Below are positions 52,304 to 61,226 of a stretch of 64,000 nt of DNA, piece after piece; within the stretch, counting starts at the first letter, position 1, and every line of letters begins with the position of its first letter. This DNA comes from Phycisphaeraceae bacterium (GTDB taxonomy: Bacteria; Planctomycetota; Phycisphaerae; Phycisphaerales; UBA1924). The notes beneath the pieces are model-generated. The model saw nothing but the letters and a program-made list of their open reading frames with translations. It was not told where the DNA came from and made no database searches. The stretch spans positions 1,116,001 through 1,180,000 of the forward strand of contig JAHBXC010000001.1 in NCBI GenBank assembly GCA_019636675.1, written 5' to 3'. The position numbers were made by a program, and so were the translations under genes.

Positions 52304-52324
52304 CCCACGCCCCGAACATTTCTC

Positions 52325-52353
52325 TTGCGTTGCCCACCGAGATGCGCGATACT
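52325..52353 (+). promoter_or_regulatory. Promoter of paralog 3
   Basis: TTGCGT (52325-52330), 17-nt spacer, GATACT (52348-52353). An equivalent arrangement, TTGCAA-17-CATACT, precedes paralog 5. Confidence 0.55.
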
Positions 52354-52358
52354 GCGCA

Positions 52359-52401
52359 CGCACAGTTCCCGGGGCCCGGTCGGAGGAGTTTCCACAGGGC
52401 C
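52359..52401 (+). promoter_or_regulatory. Conserved leader element, copy 1
   Basis: 43 nt that differ from copy 2 (58333-58375) at only two positions. GGCCC (52373-52377) can pair with GGGCC (52397-52401), and GGA (52382-52384) with TCC (52391-52393). The loop holds GGAGGAG but no start codon follows at a useful distance. It starts about six bases after the promoter -10 box, so the element is near the 5' end of the mRNA. Confidence 0.6.
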
Positions 52402-52429
52402 AGACCGTATCGCAGTTTCGGAGGCGCTT

Positions 52430-54394
52430 ATGCACACCCGTTCCGTCACCGTCACCGCCGCGTTCGTGGCGGCAGCTTCCTTCGCCGCATCAACCACGCG
52501 CGCCGGCGACACGCCGCCGCTCTTCCTCTGGACCAACCCCGTCGACGGGCTCTGGAGCGCCGCCGGCAACTGGTCGCCGCAGGGCGTGCCGGGCGTCGGC
52601 GCGTTCACGGGCGCCGAGGCGCGCATCGACGCGCTCGGCGCCACGCCCTATGTCGTCACGCTCGGCTCGGCTGTCTCCCTGAGCACGCTCACGCTCGGGG
52701 GCAACGCCGTCCTGCTCCGCAACGCGCCGCTCACGCTCAGCGGCGATCTTCTCGTCTCGGACTCCGCATGGATCGAAGTCGACGAAGACGGCGCCTTTCA
52801 GTCCGGCGTCTTCGCCGTCCACGGGAACGCGTCCTTCGAGTCCGGGACTCGATTCAACGCCATCTGGGGCGTTCTCGATGTCCGGGGCGTCTTCCGCAAC
52901 GATTCCCATAATTTCTCGGCGAGGTCCGCCACGCTCAACCGCAACAACACGCTCCAGACACGCGACGCCAACCACGGCTCCGCGCGGTTCAACACCCTCA
53001 CCGCCGGGTTCTTTGAAAACACAGGAGTGCTCAGCACAAGCGGTTCAGACTCCACGCTCCTCTTCCGCGATCTCCTGAACACCGGCGATATCAATATCTT
53101 CGACAGCACGAGCGGCGCCATCATCGACGAGGACTTCACCAACCGCGGTCGCGTCCGCCTCTTTCCCGCCAACGCAACCGCGAGATTCAGCGCGACTCGG
53201 TTCATCCACGAGGGCGTCTTCCAGGGCGAGTCCTCCGGAGCGGTCTTCGAACTGATCGGCAGCCACCACTACTTCATCAACCCCGACCCGTTCGTCAACA
53301 CGCTCCGGGTCGAGCTCCAGGGCCAGGGCGTGGCGCCGATGACCCTCAACGGCGCTCTCGACACCGGCGCGCAGATCGTCGGGCGGGCCGAGTCGCTTGT
53401 CGCCCACGACGAGCTCCGCTTCCGCGCCGCCACGTCGTTCGTCGTCGAGCAGCACGCCGACTTCCGCGCCGCGCTGACCACCTCGAACTTCAACCTCGCC
53501 GCGCAGACCGCGACCTTCGCCGAGAGCATCACCTCCAGTGGGCCCCTCACCCTCAACGCCCAGGGCGACCTGCGTTTCGAGGGCGATATCGCCGCCAACG
53601 GCGTCACCACCCTGCGCGCCGCCTCCATCCACGCGACCGGCCACAACTCCTTCACCGGCTCGCTCACCATCCGCGAGGCCGACGCGCTGTTCGACAACTC
53701 GTTCGTCGTCGACGGGTCGCTGGTCGTGCAGCAGGGCGCCTCGATGAAGTTCGCTGACGGCGCCGCGCTCCGCGCAACGGGCAACATCACCTGGTCCAAC
53801 CCGGGCTCGCTCCTCGACGTCCCCATCGTCGCTGGGGGCCAGGCCATCATCGGCGCGCGCCGTGTCGAGGCGGAAGTCACCGCCAACTTCATCCGTCTCG
53901 GCGCCGGCACGATGGAGCTCGCCGCCGACATCACCTCGAACACGACCGTCATCATCGCCGGCACGGCCCTCTCCCTCGGCGCACGCGGCGAGTTCACCCA
54001 CGCCACCATCGACGCCGATGTCGCCACCACCTTCGCGCTCAACCAGTCCTGGCTCTTCGATGTCGGCGCCGACGGCGAACGCGGCCCCGCCTCCGATCTC
54101 CTCACCATCACCGGCAGCGCACAGCTCTACGGCGTCCTCAACGTCGACCTCGTCGGAAACCCCGCCTCCCTGCGCGCCGGCGACGAGTTCACCCTCCTCA
54201 CCGCGGCGTCGATCGACGGCGCATTCCTCGCCATGAATCTCCCCACGCTGACCGGCGCCCTGTCGTGGGACTACTTCCAGACCGACACCGCCCTGGGCCT
54301 GCGCGTGATCCCGTCGCCGGGCGCGGGCACGCTCCTCGCGCTCGTCGCGCTCGCGCACGCCCGTCGCGACCGTCGAAGCACCCCGACCCTCTGA
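52430..54394 (+). CDS. Giant secreted paralog 3, sorting tail
   Basis: 654 residues. GGAGG lies six bases before the ATG at 52430; an earlier in-frame frame is leader sequence. Signal peptide near 1-25 (FVAAASFAASTTRAG). The module is LWTNPVDGLWSAAGNW followed by ARIDALGATPYVVTLG. The centre has strand repeats such as GDLLVSDSAWIEVDEDGAFQSG and LTIREADALFDNSFVVDGSL. The tail, IPSPGAGTLLALVALAHARRDRR, has the sorting-signal layout but ends in STPTL. It is the first gene of the second transcription unit; paralog 4 follows after 21 nt. Confidence 0.85.
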   Translation: MHTRSVTVTAAFVAAASFAASTTRAGDTPPLFLWTNPVDGLWSAAGNWSPQGVPGVGAFTGAEARIDALGATPYVVTLGSAVSLSTLTLGGNAVLLRNAPLTLSGDLLVSDSAWIEVDEDGAFQSGVFAVHGNASFESGTRFNAIWGVLDVRGVFRNDSHNFSARSATLNRNNTLQTRDANHGSARFNTLTAGFFENTGVLSTSGSDSTLLFRDLLNTGDINIFDSTSGAIIDEDFTNRGRVRLFPANATARFSATRFIHEGVFQGESSGAVFELIGSHHYFINPDPFVNTLRVELQGQGVAPMTLNGALDTGAQIVGRAESLVAHDELRFRAATSFVVEQHADFRAALTTSNFNLAAQTATFAESITSSGPLTLNAQGDLRFEGDIAANGVTTLRAASIHATGHNSFTGSLTIREADALFDNSFVVDGSLVVQQGASMKFADGAALRATGNITWSNPGSLLDVPIVAGGQAIIGARRVEAEVTANFIRLGAGTMELAADITSNTTVIIAGTALSLGARGEFTHATIDADVATTFALNQSWLFDVGADGERGPASDLLTITGSAQLYGVLNVDLVGNPASLRAGDEFTLLTAASIDGAFLAMNLPTLTGALSWDYFQTDTALGLRVIPSPGAGTLLALVALAHARRDRRSTPTL

Positions 54395-54415
54395 CCACTT
54401 TCCCCCGGAGGCAAC

Positions 54416-57400
54416 ATGCAAGAGCCGATCAACTCCCGCCGCCGACGCGCGTCGCTCGCCGCGTTCCTCGTCGCATACGCAGGCAGCGCCGCGCTCGCCG
54501 GACCGCCTACCAACGAATGGCTCCTCGCGGAGTCCGGCGCCTGGACCAACCCGACGCGATGGTCGCTGGGCGTCGCGCCCGGACTCCCCGGCGCGATCAA
54601 CGCCGACGCGCGCATCGCCGCGACCGGGTCGCCCTACACGATCACCCTCAACACGCTCGCCGCCCTCAACACCTTCGCGCTCACCTCGACCGACGCGACC
54701 GTCTCCGTCGTCAGCGGGGGCGTTCTCGAGCTCGCCGGCTCAGCGACGATCGGCGACCACGCCGACCCCTCGGTCGGCGGCGTGCTCCTCCTCAACAACG
54801 GGACGATCCGCGGCGGGACATGGTCCATCCTCGGCGCAGGCGCGCTGCGCGTCCAGGGAAACCAGCCCAGCCGCATCGAAGGCGCCACCGTCCTCGGCGA
54901 CGTGCGGATCGACACCGGCGGTTTCCTGCGCGTCGCGAACTCGTCGCTCGAAAGCGTGAGGATGACCGGCAACTCCAGCGTGCTCGAGTTCGAGGACAGC
55001 GCCCCCCTCCACGGGTCCCTCCTGTTCGAAGGCCCGGGCACGCTGCTGCGCATCGTGCGCACCACCGCCGACGACGGGGTCATCCACTTCGCCAGCGCCG
55101 CCGTCGTCGAGACTGCCGCCGATTTCGCCGGGCGGGGCTTCATCGGGACGGTCGGGTACACGAACGAATCGATCGTAAACGACGGGCGCATCTCCGCGCT
55201 GTCCGGCAGCATCAACCTCGGCGCGTCGACCATCACCAACAACGGCGTGATCCAGGCGCACAACGCGTCGTTTATCACCACCAGCGCCGCGTTCGTCAAC
55301 ACCTCGAGCATCGATGTTCACAACGGCGTCTTCACCGCCGCCTCCAACGACCCGTTCTCCTCGCTCGGGATCCAGAACTCCGGCGCGATCACCGCCGTCG
55401 ATTCGACGCTCAACATCGGCAACGGCGTGATCAACACCGGCACGATCGACGCGCTGCGCTCGACGGTCTTCATCGACGCGTCGCGCCTCAACTCCACCGG
55501 ACGCTTCGACCTCGTCGACTCCACCCTCCGCGTCGCAGGCGAGTTCACGCTCGCCGACCTCAGCCAGATCACCCGGAGCAACTCCACCGTCGCCATCGCC
55601 GGGACGCTTCTCAACGAGAACCAGACGCTGGACCTCGCTTCGCTGCCCGACCGAATCTCGCTCGACGGGGGCATACTCCGGGGCGGCAGCGTCGTCGCCT
55701 GGGACGCGTCGCTCAGCGTCTCGTCGAACCTGAGCAACACGCTCGACGGGGTCGCGTACTCCGGCCGCATCGCGCTCGATCAGGGCAACGCGTTCCTCCG
55801 CGTCCACAACGGATCAACGATCGAAGGCCTCGTCGACATGGTCACGGGCTCGCCCGAGCTCCGCTTCGACGGATCGACGACGCTCAACACCATCGGGATC
55901 ATGATGGGCGGGACGCAGCACTGGCTCTCCAGCGAGATCGCCGGGCAGACGCTGACCTTCGGGCCGAACACATTTGTGAACGGGACCGGCCTTGCAAACG
56001 GCCCGCGCTGGGCCGCCGGCGTGCCGTTCGAGACGCTCGTGAACGAAGGCGGGTGGAACGTCCGGGGCGGGTACTACTGGCAGCTGCAGACCGCAGCTAA
56101 CCTCGTCAATCGCGGGACCATCACCATCGATCCCAACGGCGAACTCGTCACCACCACCGGGCTCGACCTCGCCCAAGGCCAGCTCAACATCGCGCCGGGA
56201 GGCAAGCTGAGCGTCGTCCGACTCGGCGCAGGGCGCCCTCTCGACGCGTCGTTCTTCAGCGGCGGCATCATGAACCAGGGCGTCATCGCCATCGGCGCCA
56301 CGCTCGACCTGCAGGGCCAGTCCATCACGCTCAGCGCCGAGCACGGCGATATCCGCCTCGGGAGCAACTTCTTCCCCAACCTCTCCGCCGAGGCGCGCAA
56401 CGGCGAGATCCATATCGGCGAGGGCGCCTCGCTGACGCTCGACAGAGGCCCGATCGCGCTCCGCGATCTCACCATCACCGGCGGCGTGACCATCAACCCC
56501 AACGCCAACGCGACGCTCCTCAACGTGCTCGCCGACCGAGTCGATATCCTCGACGGAAACGTCAGCGTCGTCGGCAGCGCGATCGCCGAGACACGCTTCG
56601 CTCGCGGCACGATCACCGCGACCGATCTCGCCGAACTCGGACACCTCATGCTCCCCGGCGGCGCCAACCGAACCATCCGGCTCGCCTCGTCCAGCGCCGG
56701 GGTGGCGCAGGCCGGGCAGGTCACCTTCGATCCCACAAGCCGCCTCACCGTCGAGTCGACCTTCACGGGATCGCTCATCAACCGGACGGACTGGACGCTC
56801 TCCCCCGGCTCGAACCTCACGCTCAGCTCCGCCGCCGTCGTCAACGAAGCCGACATCACGCTCGCCCCGACCGCTTCGCTCACCATCCTCGGCGCGCTCC
56901 CGTTCACGAACCCCGGCTCCATCACCCTGAACGGCGGCATGCTGAGCATCGCCAACCCGTTCCAGTTCAGCGAACTCCTCAACGATCGCAACGACCTTTC
57001 GACCGGGCGCGTCATCGTCAACCGCTCCATCGATCTCAACGGCCAGACCCTCGCGCTCGGCGCGAGCGACGGCCAGTGGGGGCTCGGCTCGCGCCAGTCC
57101 CTCACGAACGGCGTCGTCGACAACCGCGACGGGCAGGCGTTCCTCGTGTTCGGGTCTTCCTCATCGTTCCAACCGTTCACCAGACTCGCGAACATCGAGT
57201 TCACCGGGGATGTCGTCGCGTCCTCCATCGTGCGACTCGGTGATGGGGTCCGATTCCGCTCGATGACCACCGATGATGAGATCATTCTTGAAAGCAACGC
57301 GCGTCTCAACGGCATGCTCGTCCAGCAGGAGAATCGCTTCGTCGACATCCGCCTCGAAACCCCGGCCAGCGGCGTCGTCACGATCTCCGAATCCGGCGGC

Positions 57401-58204
57401 ATCACCGCGACCGGCAACCCGACCGGGACCACATCCCGAAACCTCCAGATTCTCGCCCCCACCGGCGTCGACACTCTCCGGAACCACGGCGAGATCGTCG
57501 TGAAGCGCGCCGGTCGCATGGACTCCTACGGCGTCTCGCGACTCGAGAACCACGGACTCTTCGCCATCGAGCAGTTCGCGTCGCTCTACCTCGAAGACAT
57601 GAGCGTCTTCAACTTCGGCGACATCCGGCTCAACAGCAGAACCAGGGTCGAGATCCGTGGCGACCTCGTGCTCGGCGAGGACTCCTCGATCCGTTTCGAG
57701 CTCGGAGAGCCCAACACCTCCTCACCCGGCCTCGTCGCCACCGGGAACGCCTACCTCGACGGCGTCCTCGAGATCGCCATCACCGACGACACGACCATCG
57801 CGCTCGGACAGCGCTGGGACCTCCTCCACACCAACCAGGTACACGGGGCCTTCGACGCAGTCCTCTTCGACACACTCGCCAACCCCGAGCTGCGCCTGAT
57901 GCTCCGCGCCTCGGATGTCCCGTCCGATCCGAGTCTCGAAGTCCTCGTGCGCCACATCGCCGACCTCAACGCCGACATGGTCGTCGACATGAGCGACCTC
58001 AACCTCGTCCTGAACGGCTACGGCGCCTCCGGCTCGCTCCTCGCAGGGGACGCCAACGCGGACGGCGTCGTGGACTTCAACGACCTCAACATCGTCCTCG
58101 CGAACTTCGGCCGAACCTTCTTCGGGTCCTCCGTCCCGGGGCCGGGCAGCGCGATGCCCCTCGCCCTCGCGGCACTCGCCGGCGCCCGTCGCCCACGCCG
58201 CTGA
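54416..58204 (+). CDS. Giant secreted paralog 4, dockerin repeats and sorting tail
   Basis: At 1262 residues the largest of the set. Signal peptide about 10-32 (AFLVAYAGSAALAGP). The module is SGAWTNPTRW, then ARIAATGSPYTITLN. More than 1000 residues of strand-rich repeats follow, with units such as GNSSVLEFEDSAPLHGSLL, NNGVIQAHNASF and NNLDLNGQTLALGAS. Near 1180-1230 it has two calcium-loop segments, DLNADMVVDMSDLNLVLNGYG and DANADGVVDFNDLNIVLANFG, a complete two-repeat dockerin. The tail is VPGPGSAMPLALAALAGARRPRR. CGGAGG precedes the ATG and the gene is 21 nt after paralog 3. Confidence 0.85.
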   Translation: MQEPINSRRRRASLAAFLVAYAGSAALAGPPTNEWLLAESGAWTNPTRWSLGVAPGLPGAINADARIAATGSPYTITLNTLAALNTFALTSTDATVSVVSGGVLELAGSATIGDHADPSVGGVLLLNNGTIRGGTWSILGAGALRVQGNQPSRIEGATVLGDVRIDTGGFLRVANSSLESVRMTGNSSVLEFEDSAPLHGSLLFEGPGTLLRIVRTTADDGVIHFASAAVVETAADFAGRGFIGTVGYTNESIVNDGRISALSGSINLGASTITNNGVIQAHNASFITTSAAFVNTSSIDVHNGVFTAASNDPFSSLGIQNSGAITAVDSTLNIGNGVINTGTIDALRSTVFIDASRLNSTGRFDLVDSTLRVAGEFTLADLSQITRSNSTVAIAGTLLNENQTLDLASLPDRISLDGGILRGGSVVAWDASLSVSSNLSNTLDGVAYSGRIALDQGNAFLRVHNGSTIEGLVDMVTGSPELRFDGSTTLNTIGIMMGGTQHWLSSEIAGQTLTFGPNTFVNGTGLANGPRWAAGVPFETLVNEGGWNVRGGYYWQLQTAANLVNRGTITIDPNGELVTTTGLDLAQGQLNIAPGGKLSVVRLGAGRPLDASFFSGGIMNQGVIAIGATLDLQGQSITLSAEHGDIRLGSNFFPNLSAEARNGEIHIGEGASLTLDRGPIALRDLTITGGVTINPNANATLLNVLADRVDILDGNVSVVGSAIAETRFARGTITATDLAELGHLMLPGGANRTIRLASSSAGVAQAGQVTFDPTSRLTVESTFTGSLINRTDWTLSPGSNLTLSSAAVVNEADITLAPTASLTILGALPFTNPGSITLNGGMLSIANPFQFSELLNDRNDLSTGRVIVNRSIDLNGQTLALGASDGQWGLGSRQSLTNGVVDNRDGQAFLVFGSSSSFQPFTRLANIEFTGDVVASSIVRLGDGVRFRSMTTDDEIILESNARLNGMLVQQENRFVDIRLETPASGVVTISESGGITATGNPTGTTSRNLQILAPTGVDTLRNHGEIVVKRAGRMDSYGVSRLENHGLFAIEQFASLYLEDMSVFNFGDIRLNSRTRVEIRGDLVLGEDSSIRFELGEPNTSSPGLVATGNAYLDGVLEIAITDDTTIALGQRWDLLHTNQVHGAFDAVLFDTLANPELRLMLRASDVPSDPSLEVLVRHIADLNADMVVDMSDLNLVLNGYGASGSLLAGDANADGVVDFNDLNIVLANFGRTFFGSSVPGPGSAMPLALAALAGARRPRR

Positions 58205-58298
58205 ACGGTCCAGACTTCCCAGATTCTCACGACACGCCGGCCGCGCTTACGACAGGGAGCGCGCCCGCTTTTCTCCCGCGCAGGAACGCCTATTTCTC

Positions 58299-58327
58299 TT
58301 GCAATCGCGCAACATTCTCACCATACT
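58299..58327 (+). promoter_or_regulatory. Promoter of paralog 5
   Basis: TTGCAA (58299-58304), 17-nt spacer, CATACT (58322-58327), the same layout as at 52325. The bases before each -35 (ATTTCTC) are also shared. Confidence 0.55.
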
Positions 58328-58332
58328 GGCGT

Positions 58333-58375
58333 CGCACAGTTCCCGGGGCCCGGTCGGAGGAGTATCCGCAGGGCC
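58333..58375 (+). promoter_or_regulatory. Conserved leader element, copy 2
   Basis: Differs from copy 1 at 52359 in two of 43 positions (T to A in the inner loop and A to G near the 3' stem). Both stems, GGCCC/GGGCC and GGA/TCC, are kept. The following 25 nt before the ATG differ from copy 1, so the conservation stops at the element. Confidence 0.6.
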
Positions 58376-58400
58376 TACGGTCAGCACCGCGGAGCCGGAA

Positions 58401-60380
58401 ATGCACACACGCCGAACGGCGCGCCTGTCCTCTGCCGCTTTCGCCACCTGCGCGTTCGCTGTCGCCGCGAGCGCGGGGACCGTCGTCGAGGCGCGCTGGC
58501 TCGCGCCCACCGACGGGCTCTGGTCCGATGGCGCCAACTGGTCCACGGGAGTCCCGCCCATCAACGCGGGGGGCGTGCTGTACGATGTCGTCATCGACGC
58601 GGTTGGGGCGCCGTACACGGTCCGTCGTGGGTCGATCGTGCAGGCGGTTGCGCGCAACATCACCATCGATTCATCTGATACGACCATCTTTCACCCCAAT
58701 CTCGCCGCCACCGATACCTTCAGACTGGTGCGGGGAAACTATCGGGCGCAGACAAACTGGATCGCCGCTTCCCAGATCGTGTTTGAGAAGGACGCGCTGG
58801 TTGAAGTGGCGCTCAGCGGACCGCGGACCTTCAGCTATCTCCGAGTCGAGGGTCCCGTCCACAACAAAGGAACCATCACGCTCTTCGACAACTCGGAACT
58901 GGCGCTGACGCAGACGGGGTTCGCGAATGGGTTTCTCCGCAACGATGGCGTCATCGTCCTCCATGCTAAGGCATACATCCATCTCGGCTCGATCGAGAAC
59001 AACGGCGAGCTGCGATTCGTCGGCGTCGACCCAAGCCCCTTTCCGCAACAGAATCCCACCCGAAGCCTCGTCGCCAATCATGGGATCGTCTCCGTCATCG
59101 AGGGATCGCGACGCATTACCCTCTGCGCCAACAGTTCCCACGCAGGGGAGTTCGCCATCAACGCCGGTGCGACACTCACGCTTGACATGCCCTCCCACAT
59201 CAATCTGCTGGAAGGCGCCGCCTTCACCGGCACAGGCCTGCTCAATCTCGATGGCTTCAACCCGACCATCAACGGCGACTTCATCGCGAGCCCGGGGCTA
59301 CGCGTCCGAGTCCCGACCAACCTCACCATCAACGGCGCCTTCACCGCCGACACCTACGAGCTCCTCGCCTCCTCCCCGACAGGCTTGCTCACCGTCGCCG
59401 GCGCCACAACCTTCCGCAACGATGTGTCGTTCACGAACCGCGTCGTCTCCTCCGGCGGCCTCTTCCATGCCGGCGGCTCGCTCGTCGCGACGAGAACAAC
59501 CCCGAACGGTTCGCTCACCTTCGACGGCGGGCTCTTCGTCGATGGAAACGCCACCCTCAGCGTCCCGACCATCGTCGGCGCCGACGCCCGCGTCGAAGGC
59601 AACCTCTCCATCCAGAATGTCGCCTACACGCACACCGCAGGCGACCTCACCGTCCTCGGTTCGCTCACCCACACCGGGGCCCAGCGCATCTCCATCGACG
59701 ACGGCGCGCTCTTCGTCGGGGGCAACGCGTCCTTCACCGTCGGGCAGCGCACCCTCGACTTCGACGCCACGATCACCGGCGCCGCCTCGCTCAACTCCAC
59801 CGATGTCGACGCGAACCTCTCGGCACGGCAGGTCCTCGCGATCGGCCCCTTCGGGGTCCGCGGCGAGATCGCCACGCAGAACGGAACCACCATCCAGCGC
59901 GGCGTCTTCGCGCCCGGCCTCCTGAACCAGGTCGGCGAAGCCCGCTTCGTCGGCGACCTCACCCTGTCCGACAACCCGTTGCTCACCACGCGTTTCGACC
60001 TCGCCGTCGACGCCCCCCGCGCCGCGCACGCCGACTCGGTCGTCGTCGAGGGCGACCTCACGCTCGGGGGCCTCTTCGCCGTCACGCTCTCGGGCGACGC
60101 GTCGCTCCTGTGCGTGGGCCAGCGCTGGCGTCTGTTCGACGCGCACAGCCGCGAGGGCGAGTTCATGACCGCCACGCTCCCCGGGCTCGCCGGCGACCTC
60201 TCGCTCCAGCTCGTGTACGACTCGACCGGGGTCACGCTGCTGGTCATCCCGGCGCCCGGCGCCGCGTGGGCCGCGGCGATCGCCGGGGCGATGGGCCTTC
60301 TCCCCCGGCGCAGAGCGGGAAACGCCCTCCCGGGCGGCGCAGGGGCGTCCGAGAGGAAGCGAAAGCTCGCGCAGTCTTGA
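58401..60380 (+). CDS. Giant secreted paralog 5, sorting tail
   Basis: 659 residues from the ATG at 58401, with GGAG eight bases upstream. Signal peptide near 1-28 (FATCAFAVAASAG). The module is RWLAPTDGLWSDGANW, followed by VVIDAVGAPYTVRR. Repeats include LTINGAFTADTYELLAS and LHTGAQRISIDDGALFVGG types. The tail, IPAPGAAWAAAIAGAMGLLPRRR, is followed by an unusual extra 22 residues (GNALPGGAGASERKRKLAQS). The tRNA-Asp promoter -35 overlaps the stop codon. It is its own transcription unit. Confidence 0.85.
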   Translation: MHTRRTARLSSAAFATCAFAVAASAGTVVEARWLAPTDGLWSDGANWSTGVPPINAGGVLYDVVIDAVGAPYTVRRGSIVQAVARNITIDSSDTTIFHPNLAATDTFRLVRGNYRAQTNWIAASQIVFEKDALVEVALSGPRTFSYLRVEGPVHNKGTITLFDNSELALTQTGFANGFLRNDGVIVLHAKAYIHLGSIENNGELRFVGVDPSPFPQQNPTRSLVANHGIVSVIEGSRRITLCANSSHAGEFAINAGATLTLDMPSHINLLEGAAFTGTGLLNLDGFNPTINGDFIASPGLRVRVPTNLTINGAFTADTYELLASSPTGLLTVAGATTFRNDVSFTNRVVSSGGLFHAGGSLVATRTTPNGSLTFDGGLFVDGNATLSVPTIVGADARVEGNLSIQNVAYTHTAGDLTVLGSLTHTGAQRISIDDGALFVGGNASFTVGQRTLDFDATITGAASLNSTDVDANLSARQVLAIGPFGVRGEIATQNGTTIQRGVFAPGLLNQVGEARFVGDLTLSDNPLLTTRFDLAVDAPRAAHADSVVVEGDLTLGGLFAVTLSGDASLLCVGQRWRLFDAHSREGEFMTATLPGLAGDLSLQLVYDSTGVTLLVIPAPGAAWAAAIAGAMGLLPRRRAGNALPGGAGASERKRKLAQS

Positions 60381-60404
60381 CACCAGCCCCCCGGGGGCTA
60401 CATT
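60377..60404 (+). promoter_or_regulatory. Promoter of tRNA-Asp
   Basis: TTGACA (60377-60382), which overlaps the stop codon of paralog 5, 16-nt spacer, TACATT (60399-60404). The start point would be near 60411, giving a 60-nt tRNA leader. Confidence 0.55.
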
Positions 60405-60470
60405 TCCGCGTCCCTGACCGGCCGGCCCGCCCCCGGGCGATCTAGTCGAGCAGGCACGACAACCTCAGAA

Positions 60471-60544
<74 letters not shown>

Positions 60545-60552
60545 CTTCTTAA

Positions 60553-60574
60553 CCCCCGCTCCGGCGGGGGTTTT
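60553..60574 (+). terminator. Rho-independent terminator after tRNA-Asp
   Basis: CCCCCGC and GCGGGGG with a loop of about four bases, followed by TTTT. Nine bases after the tRNA 3' end. Confidence 0.85.
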
Positions 60575-60649
60575 CGTTTTTCCCAATCGTCCGAACTACC
60601 CCATGGCCGCCGCGATCAATACGGACTCAACACTCCGTACACTGCCGCC

Positions 60650-61159
60650 ATGCGAAACACACCAGCACTCGTCACCGCCGCGGCTGGCATCCTCCTCCTC
60701 GCGACCACCGGCTGCCAGACCACGCCAGCACCCTCCGCGCAAGACACCTCCATGACCACACGCGTCACCCCCTTCCTCATGTTCCAGGACGGGCGCGCAG
60801 AAGAAGCCATCAACCGCTACATCGAGGTCTTCCGCGACGCACGCCTCGTCTCCCTCGAACGCTACGGCCAGAACGCCGTCGGCGCCAAGGAACTCTCGAT
60901 CAAGCACGCCCTCTTCGAGATCTACGGCCAGCGCATCGGCGTTACCGAGAGCCCCATCAAGCACGCCTTCGACTTCACGCCCGCCGTCTCGCTCTTCGTC
61001 GACTTCGACTCCGAACGCGATCTCGACCGCGTCTTCGCCGCGCTGTCCGAGGGCGGCTTCGTCATGATGCCACCCGACAACTACGGCTTCTCAAGGAAAT
61101 TCGCGTTCATCCAGGACCGCTACGGCGTCTCGTGGCAACTCAACCTGCCCACGGAATAA
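60650..61159 (+). CDS. PhnB/glyoxalase-like protein with lipoprotein signal
   Basis: 169 residues. Residues 35-169 fit the PhnB-like branch of the glyoxalase/bleomycin-resistance fold (VTPFLMFQDGRAEEAINRYIEVFRDARLVSLERYG near 38-73, FDFTPAVSLFVDFDSERDLDRVFAALSEGGFVMM near 100-140). Residues 1-23 are a lipoprotein signal (LLLATTGC, lipobox TTGC with Cys near 22). Members of this family are normally cytoplasmic, so a lipid-anchored one is unusual. The second Met (60752) would give a plain cytoplasmic protein, and the signal could then be chance. No metal-site assignment is made. Confidence 0.75.
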   Translation: MRNTPALVTAAAGILLLATTGCQTTPAPSAQDTSMTTRVTPFLMFQDGRAEEAINRYIEVFRDARLVSLERYGQNAVGAKELSIKHALFEIYGQRIGVTESPIKHAFDFTPAVSLFVDFDSERDLDRVFAALSEGGFVMMPPDNYGFSRKFAFIQDRYGVSWQLNLPTE

Positions 61160-61226
61160 CCGCCCCTCGCGGCCGCCGTCGAGGCGCCGTACCATCCGCC
61201 AGCCCAGGCGATAAGGCGACGAGTCG

